Below, one piece after another: positions 23,270-31,296 of a DNA stretch of 46,676 nucleotides. Source of the DNA: Deltaproteobacteria bacterium (GTDB lineage Bacteria; Desulfobacterota; Dissulfuribacteria; Dissulfuribacterales; QOAL01); the NCBI GenBank assembly GCA_024275145.1, contig JAJRZR010000003.1:1-46676 (forward strand), read 5' to 3'. The notes under the pieces are model-generated. The model was not told the origin of the DNA. It searched no databases and was given only the letters and a program-made list of their open reading frames with translations. The position numbers were made by a program, and so were the translations under genes. Every line of letters begins with the position of its first letter. Position 1 is the stretch's first letter.

Positions 23270-23950
23270 TCACCTTCTTTTTATCGTGGTCACCACTGCC
23301 CCGCGCAGGTTTCCAAGCCTGTAACCTGTAGCCCTGTCCCCTGGATATAATCTGGCTAGAGCCCTTTTCACCCCTGGTTTCATCAGTGCAACATCTCCAT
23401 GACAGTTGAGACAAACCCCCTTGTTGATAGTTATCGGTTTATAAAATTTATAGGAGTGGGGACCGGTCTTCTGGAGTATGTGACCTGGCAGGATGACCCC
23501 TGTGTCCCTTAAGAGGTGAAGGGCCTGTAGTACCTTTGCTTCATCCTCTTTCGGCGCGTCTACGGGATTACGGTACCGTAACGAGATCCTTTTGACCTTT
23601 ACACCCTCAGGCAGTTCACGGTTGACCTGGGCGGTTAGTTCCTGTGCCTTTGCTGCACAGAAACCAAGGGCACCGGCTGGTCCGCTTTCCTGTAGATGTG
23701 TTTTCATCTGCCCACCTAGCGTGCGCATCAGCCTTTCCGCTGCCATGCGGCCGAGCAGGATGGCCTCTTGGCTTTCATCATGCTTTTTCGGTGGCTGCGT
23801 TGGGAGTTCATAGCCGGCTGTCCATAGTTGATGAATTACCTCGTCCTGATCCGGCCTCTTTGAAGGGGAGTCAGTAGCCAGGACCTGGTGGGTAGCTATC
23901 AATGTTATGATCAGTAACAGTCCTGTCGCAGGGAATGAAGTCCTTTTCAA
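23270..23950 (-). CDS. Secreted DUF3365 monoheme c-type protein
   Basis: 226 residues from a TTG start at 23950, supported by GAGGTG seven bases upstream. A signal peptide covers about residues 1-25 (hydrophobic LLLIITLIATHQVLA). The mature part is a DUF3365 (Tll0287-like) domain with one CLNCHGD heme motif about 40 residues before the end and the GYRLGNLRGAVV signature close after it. Its predicted place is the periplasm, with heme attached by the cytochrome c maturation system. It is the same domain as the sensor of the kinase at 10686-12716, so both may respond to the same small molecule or redox condition. Neighbours are YfdX upstream (102 bases) and the terminator downstream. Confidence 0.85.
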   Translation of the reverse strand: MKRTSFPATGLLLIITLIATHQVLATDSPSKRPDQDEVIHQLWTAGYELPTQPPKKHDESQEAILLGRMAAERLMRTLGGQMKTHLQESGPAGALGFCAAKAQELTAQVNRELPEGVKVKRISLRYRNPVDAPKEDEAKVLQALHLLRDTGVILPGHILQKTGPHSYKFYKPITINKGVCLNCHGDVALMKPGVKRALARLYPGDRATGYRLGNLRGAVVTTIKRR

Positions 23951-24052
23951 GGTCTCTCACCTCTAATTCAACAATTCAATGAATCAATAGTAAACTTTAT
24001 AAAATTTCCCCTCCGGCCGGGGAGGGGGAGTGCAAGGAACGTGACGATTGTG

Positions 24053-24904
24053 CTATATTTTGTCCTTGAGTTTGTCAGCCAGCCTCTGGATGTCCCTTTT
24101 CAATTTCATGGCCGCATCCCTCGTATCCTTGTCCGAGCTTTTAAGCGCATGCTCCACCTCTTTCCCTGCCTTGTCAAGCTCCCTTTTCGCTGCTTTGTAT
24201 CTGCCGGCGGCATAGTCCATGGTGGCACGCCACAGGCTCCGTTTGATCTCTCCAACGGCACCAAGCAGCACCACACTGTTTTCGGCCTGTTGCAGCTCTT
24301 GGTCGGCAAACCCGGGTTCTCCCTGGAGTAGATAGCTTTCAGCCGCTAGTATGTGCCTTTGCGTGGATGAAATCGGCACATCTACCTCCATGATGATTAC
24401 GCTTTTCTCCAGCTCACTCAATGCCTTTCGGGCAGCCTTCTTGTCTCCCTTGGTAAGCCCGTTGTTTGCCTTCTTGAGATATTTTCGGGCCTTCTTTATG
24501 GGGATTATGCCCTTTAGCTCGGTAAGGTCATAGGCAATAGGTACCAAGTCGTCCTTTACCTTCTCCGTACTCTCATAATCTAGGTGTTCCTTGGCAACCC
24601 AGATATGGTCCTTTATCTTTTCAGTAGGTAGATTGGATTCTATCATCTTAAGCAGTACCTTGGCCTTAACGAGATCCTTTGAAGCCTTGTCATAATCCTC
24701 CTTGTGGATCGCACCCCTGGCGCTTGCGATCAAACGGAGTACCTTGGCCGCGGCATAGGAGAGCTTTGCGTGCATCTGGGGGCTCAGGGTCTTCAGCGGG
24801 GTTACGGTAATCTTTTCATTGAGTACCGCGGAAAAGCCGGGAGTTGCACATGGCAAGACCAGGCTGACCAGTAACAGGCTATTGATGAGCAGTTTCTTTT
24901 TCAT
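24053..24904 (-). CDS. YfdX family exported protein
   Basis: 283 residues, with GAGGAATT before the ATG. A signal peptide spans about 1-26. The remainder is almost all charged alpha-helix, with two similar halves containing HIWVAKEHLDYES-like and HILAAESYLLQGEP-like segments. Length and pattern fit the YfdX family. In enterobacteria YfdX is linked to the EvgA acid-response regulon and is periplasmic. Its position beside an H+-pumping ATPase fits an envelope or pH-stress role, but this is inference. It is probably transcribed alone or with the following heme protein. Confidence 0.75.
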   Translation of the reverse strand: MKKKLLINSLLLVSLVLPCATPGFSAVLNEKITVTPLKTLSPQMHAKLSYAAAKVLRLIASARGAIHKEDYDKASKDLVKAKVLLKMIESNLPTEKIKDHIWVAKEHLDYESTEKVKDDLVPIAYDLTELKGIIPIKKARKYLKKANNGLTKGDKKAARKALSELEKSVIIMEVDVPISSTQRHILAAESYLLQGEPGFADQELQQAENSVVLLGAVGEIKRSLWRATMDYAAGRYKAAKRELDKAGKEVEHALKSSDKDTRDAAMKLKRDIQRLADKLKDKI

Positions 24905-25292
24905 TGATCAATTCCTCCTCATGTATTTATCCGCTGGAATTTAACGTTCAATCCCCTGCAATTTTGGGATTTCAACCCGGATTATACAGCTCGCAGGCCT
25001 GCGAGCTGCTTGCAGTTTCAAATGCCAAACATTTTTGCTGTGATGACTTGTTCACTATTTGGGTGAATTCCTTCTGGCAGTATACTGACAGTAATATTCT
25101 GAAATTATAAAAGAAATTGTTTTGTCCAGCGATTGAAGTGTACAATCCAGATTCTTTTCCTCGAATAGTAACAAGGCTGGGTAAACATTCTGCTACCTGG
25201 GTAACACCGGTAGATTTTTTATGAACAGGGGCAGTGCCTGCGTGTTTCTTACTCAATATCCTTATCCTCGAAAGGATCGGAGGCCGGCCGGG
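24905..25292. other. Intergenic region with 22-bp perfect palindrome
   Basis: 388 bases between the H+-ATPase end and the YfdX start. It contains an IS-like end fragment plus palindrome (24978-25029), TTCTGCTACCTG (25188-25199) shared with the gapA upstream region, and a hairpin ATCCTT/AAGGAT near 25257-25276. No gene seen. Confidence 0.55.
24978..25029. repeat. IS-like end fragment with perfect palindrome
   Basis: GGATTATACAGCTCGCA matches the end of element E2 read in reverse, apart from one base. It runs into the 22-base perfect palindrome at 24987-25008 (CAGCTCGCAGG and its complement), followed by GTTTCAAATGC, which resembles the inner part of the other element end. It looks like two element ends joined head to head. 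Confidence 0.5.
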
Positions 25293-27842
25293 TCACCTGG
25301 ACACCCTTTGATTGTCTTCTGGCCCCTTGCTGGTCAATTTTACATGTGGGGTAATTGCCTGCTTTACCAATTTCACATAGGCGTGGTGATGGCGTGTTTT
25401 TATCTCGATTCGTTTGAATACATAGACCTTGACTATGTCCGTCACGAAGGCAGAAACAATGGAATATGCCCATATCAGGGCAACCTCCGGCCAAGTGATT
25501 GGGGTTATGAGTCCAAAACCATAGGCGGCAAGTATTGTCCCGGCTGCCTTGGTGATAACCGCCGACCATATCATGATAGGGGCAGGGAAGGGTCGTTTCC
25601 AAAAATGTTCCTTTGTCCTGGCCACAAACAGGACCAGGTGCCCGGCAACCGCCATCTTCAGGAATACGTAGGTCTGAATCTGCGGTATGGTGAGGTGCAA
25701 TAGATCCATTGCAATCAACAACATTCCAAAACTGCCACTAAGCCCCACTATACCCATGGATGTTGCCACGGTTATGACCTGGCTCATTTTCCATCTGGCG
25801 GGTTGGGGGTCTAGCCCGGTATGATCGTAGGCGATTGTCATGATGGGAAGATCGTTCAAGAACGCCAGGAGGATGATCATTATGGCGGTTATGGGATAGA
25901 AATTGAAGAATATCATGGCAAGGACCACGAAGACCATTATCCGTATGGTCTCGGAAATCCTGTAGATGGCGTAGCTATTCATCCTCTCGAAGATGCGCCT
26001 GGCCTCTTCTACCGCCCTGATAATGACCGACAGCCCTGGTGCGGTAAGAACCAGATCGGCTGCTGCCCGTGCCGCGTCGGTTGCACCCGATACCGCAATC
26101 CCCACGTTCGCTTGTTTGAGCGCCGGGGCGTCGTTGACCCCGTCCCCTGTCATGCCAACTATGTGGTTCCTACTCTGGAGCGCCTTTACTATGGCAAACT
26201 TGTGCTCAGGGAACACCTGGGCGAACCCGTCTGCCTTTTCTATCAGTTCCTCGGCCTCGGCAATCATGATTGTCTTGCCTTTGCCCTCCTTCAGGAAGGA
26301 GTCGGCAGGAAGGATGTTGGGACGAAGTCCCAGTTTGCGGGCTATCTGTTTGGCAATGGCCACGTTGTCTCCGGTAACCATCTTGACCTCTATGCCATAT
26401 TGTTGCGCCCGGCGGATGGTTTCAGCGGAATCCTCACGTGGAGGATCAAACAAGGGTAGAATCCCTAGGAATTCCCAGGTGTTTGCGTCCCTGGAGATAG
26501 CGACTCCAAGGGTGCGGTAGCCTTCTTCGGCAAATTGCTCTATTGCCTTTTGGGCCTTTGCCTGGGTGCTTTCATCCGGATGGCAAAGGGCCAGGATTAC
26601 CTGGGGTGCACCCTTGGTCACCTTTATGATTTTGCCATCAGGGGTATTGACCTCTGCCTCGGTCCTCTTGTGTACCGGGTCGAAGGGCATGAAATGGGCC
26701 TGCTTGTATCCCTTGAGTGCGTCCCTTTTCTTGAGGCCCTTGAGGATAGCGTTGTCAATGGCATCTGCATCCTCTTCCTTTGAGGCCAATGCAGCGTAGA
26801 ATATCAACTCATCCCTGTCTTTTGCCTTGAAGACCAGGGGATCGCCAAGGGTGAGTTGATTCTGGGTGAGCGTTCCCGTTTTGTCTGAGCACAGGATGTC
26901 CATACCTGCCATCTCCTCGATGGATTCAAGGCGTGAGACAATGGCCTTCATCTTGGAAAGGGCAAGGGCACCTACGGCCATCGTCACCGAAAGCACCGCT
27001 GGCATGGCCACGGGGATGGATGCAACCGTAAGGATCAGGGCAAACTGGATCAATTCAAGCCAGGGTGCACCACGGTGGAGTTGGAAAAGTATCAATGCAG
27101 CCACGAGAACCAGGCAGACATAGATGAGATAGTCGCCAATCGTGAGGACTGCCTTCTGGAAGTGTGAGACGTTCTGGGCGCTGCTCACCAGTTCGGCAGT
27201 CTTCCCAAAATAGGTGTTTGCACCGGTGGCGGTGACCACTGCCACCATCTCCCCCTGTTTGACAATAGAACCTGAATAGGCCCCATCGCCCTTTTCCTTG
27301 CTTACTGGGAGCGATTCACCAGTGAGGGCCGATTGGTCGATACTTAGATAGTCACCATCGATCAGCACCACGTCTGCCGGTACTATGTCGCCAAGCCGCA
27401 GCCGTATTATATCCCCTGGCACCAGTGTCTTGGAGTCAATCTCCTGCCACTTTCCATCCCTTAGGGCCCTGGCCTTCAGTGCAAGTTTTTTCTTGAGCGC
27501 CTCTATGGCATTGCCTGCCTTGTATTCCTGCCAGAAACCAACTACGGCGTTGAAGATCAGGAGGGCGCTGATAATGGCAAAGTCAGGCAAATGCCGCACT
27601 ATGGCAGAAAGGATTGCAGCCACCTCTATCATCCAGGGGATGGGTCCCCAGAAGTAACTGAGGAACTTGAGAAACGGGTTCACCTTCTTTTCTTCCAATG
27701 CATTCGGGCCATACTGGGTAAGCCGCTTGGTTGCTTCGCCGGACGAAAGGCCATCGGTGCTTGTTTTGAGACGGGCAAATACCTCCGCGATGGATTCCTT
27801 GTGTTTTCCTTGCGGGGCATTATGATCAGAAGTATTAGCCAT
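25293..27842 (-). CDS. P3A-type H+-transporting ATPase
   Basis: 849 residues from the ATG at 27842. GGAGG lies eight bases before it, within the codons that follow the alternative ATG at 27857. Features: TGES actuator motif, phosphorylated Asp about 320 (CSDKTGTLT), TGDGVNDAPALKQANVGIAVSGATDAARAAADLVLT, and M6 AFLNDLPIMTIAYD with the Asp that serves as proton acceptor in plant and fungal plasma-membrane pumps. Length and short loops match bacterial and archaeal PMA-type pumps. It exports protons at the cost of ATP, useful for pH control or for energising the membrane during fermentation. Divergent from the DedA gene with only 29 bases between the chosen starts. Confidence 0.94.
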   Translation of the reverse strand: MANTSDHNAPQGKHKESIAEVFARLKTSTDGLSSGEATKRLTQYGPNALEEKKVNPFLKFLSYFWGPIPWMIEVAAILSAIVRHLPDFAIISALLIFNAVVGFWQEYKAGNAIEALKKKLALKARALRDGKWQEIDSKTLVPGDIIRLRLGDIVPADVVLIDGDYLSIDQSALTGESLPVSKEKGDGAYSGSIVKQGEMVAVVTATGANTYFGKTAELVSSAQNVSHFQKAVLTIGDYLIYVCLVLVAALILFQLHRGAPWLELIQFALILTVASIPVAMPAVLSVTMAVGALALSKMKAIVSRLESIEEMAGMDILCSDKTGTLTQNQLTLGDPLVFKAKDRDELIFYAALASKEEDADAIDNAILKGLKKRDALKGYKQAHFMPFDPVHKRTEAEVNTPDGKIIKVTKGAPQVILALCHPDESTQAKAQKAIEQFAEEGYRTLGVAISRDANTWEFLGILPLFDPPREDSAETIRRAQQYGIEVKMVTGDNVAIAKQIARKLGLRPNILPADSFLKEGKGKTIMIAEAEELIEKADGFAQVFPEHKFAIVKALQSRNHIVGMTGDGVNDAPALKQANVGIAVSGATDAARAAADLVLTAPGLSVIIRAVEEARRIFERMNSYAIYRISETIRIMVFVVLAMIFFNFYPITAIMIILLAFLNDLPIMTIAYDHTGLDPQPARWKMSQVITVATSMGIVGLSGSFGMLLIAMDLLHLTIPQIQTYVFLKMAVAGHLVLFVARTKEHFWKRPFPAPIMIWSAVITKAAGTILAAYGFGLITPITWPEVALIWAYSIVSAFVTDIVKVYVFKRIEIKTRHHHAYVKLVKQAITPHVKLTSKGPEDNQRVSR

Positions 27843-27871
27843 TTTCGATTCCTCCATGATTGATATCTCTC

Positions 27872-28471
27872 ATGTTAACTAACCTAGCGCTTGAATGGAT
27901 AAGCCGGTACGGAGCCCCGGCCCTTTGTGGCCTTCTCATGTTGGGCATAGTTGGCCTTCCGGTGCCTGACGAGACACTTTTGTGCTTTGCCGGATTTCTG
28001 GTCGGAAGGGGTGTGCTTGAATTTTTGCCCACATTGCTTTCGGCCTTTACGGGAAGCAGCATCGGTATAACCTTGAGTTTCCTCCTGGGCCACCTGTTTG
28101 GAACGGCATTGCTTGGAAAATATGGCCATGTCTTTCACGTCTCAGACAAAGAGATCCTGATTGTAAATAACTGGTTCAATCGTTGGGGAAAATGGAGCCT
28201 TACAGCAGGCTACTTTCTTCCAGGCATAAGGCACCTGGTTGCCTTCATCGCAGGTGCTTCGCGGCTTCAGCCAACTATTTTCGCAATGTTTGCGTATTCC
28301 GGTGCGGCCCTATGGACCGCCTCTTTCTTGTCCCTTGGCTATTATGTGGGAGAGGACTGGGCAGTAATCCTGTCTGCCGTACACAGGCATCTTCTCGTTG
28401 TAACTGTTGCCAGCACCACGGTTCTTGCGGGCTATCTGGCAATTAATGTCTTGAAAAAGATCATTCGATAA
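27872..28471 (+). CDS. DedA/VTT family membrane protein
   Basis: 199 residues from the ATG at 27872; a TTG at 27860 is in frame. No good ribosome binding site is visible for either, so the start is unsure. Hydrophobic segments at about 15-30, 45-70, 135-165 and 175-195 enclose the family's motifs: GLPVPDETLL (acidic residue in the reentrant loop) and FLPGIRHLVAFIAGAS, the basic FxRxxPxxR-like motif. DedA proteins act in lipid carrier flipping and depend on or affect proton motive force. It sits head-to-head with the proton pump. Confidence 0.88.
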   Translation: MLTNLALEWISRYGAPALCGLLMLGIVGLPVPDETLLCFAGFLVGRGVLEFLPTLLSAFTGSSIGITLSFLLGHLFGTALLGKYGHVFHVSDKEILIVNNWFNRWGKWSLTAGYFLPGIRHLVAFIAGASRLQPTIFAMFAYSGAALWTASFLSLGYYVGEDWAVILSAVHRHLLVVTVASTTVLAGYLAINVLKKIIR

Positions 28472-28510
28472 CCCGGCGGCGTTCCGGTTTCATGAAGGTG
28501 CGCCGCCGGG
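28472..28510. terminator. Bidirectional hairpin between convergent genes
   Basis: CCCGGCGGCG (28472-28481) and CGCCGCCGGG (28501-28510) form a perfect ten-base GC stem with a 19-base loop. No strong T-run follows. It lies directly after the DedA stop and before the octaheme cytochrome stop. Confidence 0.65.
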
Positions 28511-28526
28511 ATTGAATTTGCGGGGA

Positions 28527-29777
28527 TCAGGTACCCTGCCCGGCCTTTGACCGCATGTCTCTGGCAAGTGCCTTCATCTCTACCAGGGTTTCCTTCATCT
28601 TTGCGTAGCCGTACCAGGTTGTGTAGTCCGGCATTATGTGAAATGCCGCCTGATAGGTCTTCATACGGTAGTCCATGAACATCTCGTAGAGTTTTTCCTC
28701 TATGGGGGTGTTTACCTCGTAGAAGGTGAGCAGGTCAGGGTAGGGGAAGGTAGCCTGATTTGTTGACATCTTTATCACCCCGTCCCTGTAAAGGCCTGTA
28801 ACCAGCTCAATGGCCTGGGCTAATATCTTGTCGGATGCCTTGATCATGAGGTCGGCATTCTTGAGATTTTCCCTGGCGAAGGTTGCAGAGTGACATCTCT
28901 GGCACACGGCCTCCATCTTGGCCCTCTGTGTGTCCCAGTCTGCCTTGGTGAGCCGGACCATATTGGCTTTCTTTACTATGTCAAGCCGCTTGGTGGGTTT
29001 CCCTTTGGCATCCAGGACCCCAAGGGCCTTGAGTATGGTGACCCTATAGCCCATCCATTCTTTGTCGGCCTCCGGCAGCCTCAGGGCCAGGAATCCCCAT
29101 GCGGTCATGACACCGTGGTCACCCCCTGGCATGTGGCAGTCCTGGCAGGTGGGACCCCTGTGGGCCTTGCGGTCGGTAACGTAGGCAGCGCCATGTTTTG
29201 AGTGGAACCACATCTCCCACTGTGCATGGTCGAACCCGGTGTGGCAACTGTTACAGGCCTCGGGCTGGAGTGCCTCCTGCTTTGAGAAGGCATGGCGGGT
29301 ATGGCAGTTCTGGCAATCCATGCCGTACTTGTAGTACTTTCTAACCTCGTTTTGCCTTACCTTTTGATCGGTGACACCCAGGTTATGACAGCCGTTACAG
29401 CCCTTCTGGCCAGCAATAAATGCCCTGGGCTGCTGGTGTGCAAAGCCTGGAAAGGCCATGACTGGCAGCAGTCCAAGTGCATGTTTGCCGCCCATGTATT
29501 GTTTTACCTGGTCTGGATGGCATTTCCTGCAGGTGTTTATGGTGGGCAGCTTTGCCTTGGCTACGTCCGATTCGTTTATATGGCTTTTGCCATGGCAATC
29601 CATGCAGGTTAACACCTCTGCCATCTTACCCCTGTTGAAATCCTCCACTATGCCCGGTGTGATCTTGGCATGGCAGGTCTCGCAAGTAGAAGGCCTGGCC
29701 AGTGCCGAGGCCAGCCCGATGACCATAAGATAAGCAAAACACATCAAAAAAGACCAACAGACCTCTTTCACCCTCAT
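28527..29777 (-). CDS. Octaheme c-type cytochrome, hydroxylamine oxidoreductase-like
   Basis: 416 residues, with GGAGGTGA before the ATG. A signal peptide (about 1-28) is followed by eight CxxCH motifs, in order CETCH, CMDCH, CRKCH, CNGCH, CQNCH, CNSCH, CQDCH, CQRCH. Spacing and the GVMTAWGF region fit the HAO family of octaheme cytochromes. The protein is shorter than nitrifier HAO, like HAO relatives in anaerobes that reduce nitrite or hydroxylamine. The C-terminal PDYTTWYGYAKM contains tyrosines in the region where HAO has its heme-crosslinking tyrosine; whether a crosslink forms cannot be told. It is a single gene with no adjacent quinol dehydrogenase. Predicted periplasmic. Confidence 0.88.
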   Translation of the reverse strand: MRVKEVCWSFLMCFAYLMVIGLASALARPSTCETCHAKITPGIVEDFNRGKMAEVLTCMDCHGKSHINESDVAKAKLPTINTCRKCHPDQVKQYMGGKHALGLLPVMAFPGFAHQQPRAFIAGQKGCNGCHNLGVTDQKVRQNEVRKYYKYGMDCQNCHTRHAFSKQEALQPEACNSCHTGFDHAQWEMWFHSKHGAAYVTDRKAHRGPTCQDCHMPGGDHGVMTAWGFLALRLPEADKEWMGYRVTILKALGVLDAKGKPTKRLDIVKKANMVRLTKADWDTQRAKMEAVCQRCHSATFARENLKNADLMIKASDKILAQAIELVTGLYRDGVIKMSTNQATFPYPDLLTFYEVNTPIEEKLYEMFMDYRMKTYQAAFHIMPDYTTWYGYAKMKETLVEMKALARDMRSKAGQGT

Positions 29778-29806
29778 GATTCACCTCCAATTTTGTGTTA
29801 TGTTGC

Positions 29807-31105
29807 TCAAAATGATCTCACTGGCCTGGAAAACCCCTTCTTACCCGCGTAGGTAGCGGCCCTTCCCAGCCTTTCTTCGATCCTTATGAGCTGGTTGTAC
29901 TTTTCCACGCGTTCTCCCCTGGCAGGCGCCCCTGTCTTAAGGTGGCCAGTATCCAGGGCCACGGTCATGTCGGCTATGAACGAATCCACGGTCTCCCCGC
30001 TCCGGTGCGATACCATGGCTCCCCAGCCTGCCAGTCGCGCCATGCGTACTGCTGCCATGGTCTCTGTAAGGGTGCCTATCTGGTTGAGTTTTATGAGGAC
30101 ACCGTTTGCCACATCCAGATCGATGCCCTTCTTTATACGTTCCACGTTGGTAACGAATATATCGTCACCCACCAGTTCGATGGTATCGCCGAGCCGGTTA
30201 TTGAGGATCTTCCATCCGTCCCAGTCGTCTTCGGCAAGGCCGTCTTCGAGCACTATGTACGGGTATTTTTCAACCAGGGCCGCATGGTATTCCACCATCT
30301 CCTCTGATGAAAGCTTACGGTCTTCCGTGCGGAGCACGTATTTCCCATCATGATAGAATTCGGATGATGCCGGATCTATCGCAATACCGACATCGTTTCC
30401 AGGGCTGAGTCCCACGTGTGAGATCGCCTCCATGATATATTCGATGGGTTCCTCATTCGAGCCCACCTTGGGCGCAAACCCTCCTTCATCACCTACCCCT
30501 ACGCTGTGCCCCTTGGATTTCAGGATGCCCTTGAGTGCGTGGTAGATCTCGGCACCCCATTCGATGGCCTGGCATACGTTTTCAGCGCCATAGGGTACAA
30601 TCATGTATTCCTGGAAATCCGCCCCCTGCCAGTTGGCGTGTACCCCGCCGTTCAATATGTTCATCATGGGTACTGGAAGGCGGGTGGCATTGGTTCCACC
30701 CAGGTACTGAAATAGCGCAAGCCCGCTTGCCTCTGCGGCTGCCCTTGCGACTGCAAGGGAGACCCCCAGTATGGCGTTGGCCCCGAGCCTTCCCTTGTTT
30801 GGCGTCCCGTCCAGGTCGATCATAGCATGATCGATAGTCCCCTGGTCGAAAACGTCCATGCCGGCAATGTTCGGGGATATGGTATCGTTTACGTTTGAAA
30901 CCGCCTTCAAAACCCCTTTGCCTTCGAAGTGTTTCCTGTCTCCATCCCTCAACTCTACCGCCTCGTGTGTGCCGGTGGATGCGCCTGATGGAACCGCTGC
31001 CCTCGATCTTATGCCGCATTCAAGGATACAATCCACCTCTACGGTTGGGTTGCCCCTGGAATCAAGTATCTGCCGCGCAAAAACGGATTTTATCCGGGTG
31101 TCCAT
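29807..31105 (-). CDS. eno: Enolase
   Basis: 432 residues, full length. It starts at [22 protein letters not shown]. Catalytic and metal elements are present: [19 protein letters not shown], the catalytic lysine in IKLNQIGT and SHRSGET. It interconverts 2-phosphoglycerate and phosphoenolpyruvate, directly serving the ppsA and pyk products nearby. GGAGGAAGG precedes the ATG. It lies 190 bases after ppsA with a terminator between, so it probably has its own promoter. Confidence 0.97.
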   Translation of the reverse strand: MDTRIKSVFARQILDSRGNPTVEVDCILECGIRSRAAVPSGASTGTHEAVELRDGDRKHFEGKGVLKAVSNVNDTISPNIAGMDVFDQGTIDHAMIDLDGTPNKGRLGANAILGVSLAVARAAAEASGLALFQYLGGTNATRLPVPMMNILNGGVHANWQGADFQEYMIVPYGAENVCQAIEWGAEIYHALKGILKSKGHSVGVGDEGGFAPKVGSNEEPIEYIMEAISHVGLSPGNDVGIAIDPASSEFYHDGKYVLRTEDRKLSSEEMVEYHAALVEKYPYIVLEDGLAEDDWDGWKILNNRLGDTIELVGDDIFVTNVERIKKGIDLDVANGVLIKLNQIGTLTETMAAVRMARLAGWGAMVSHRSGETVDSFIADMTVALDTGHLKTGAPARGERVEKYNQLIRIEERLGRAATYAGKKGFSRPVRSF

Positions 31106-31231
31106 GTTATCCTTCCTCCTCTTCTGTTTTAACTAAACCTCCTCCTACGGCCTGTACGACCGATGCCGCGCACCTGGACATGAAAATGCGACCCTGGGGT
31201 CCGGATGTGTTGCCACAGCGCACATGCCGAT

Positions 31232-31283
31232 GAAAGTAAAGGCCCTTGGCTCATCCGTATCGTTCAGGAATCGAACAAGGGCC
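31232..31283 (-). terminator. Probable ppsA terminator
   Basis: Leftward: GGCCCTTG (31283-31276) pairs with CAAGGGCC (31248-31241), and an inner GTTC/GAAC stem is possible. TTTACTTTC follows. It lies 14 bases past the ppsA stop. Confidence 0.6.
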
Positions 31284-31296
31284 GCTGGGATCCTTT

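Noticed and set aside
23166-23414. Open frame of 82 codons overlapping the DUF3365 gene end
   Set aside because: It is a shifted reading of the gene and its spacer.
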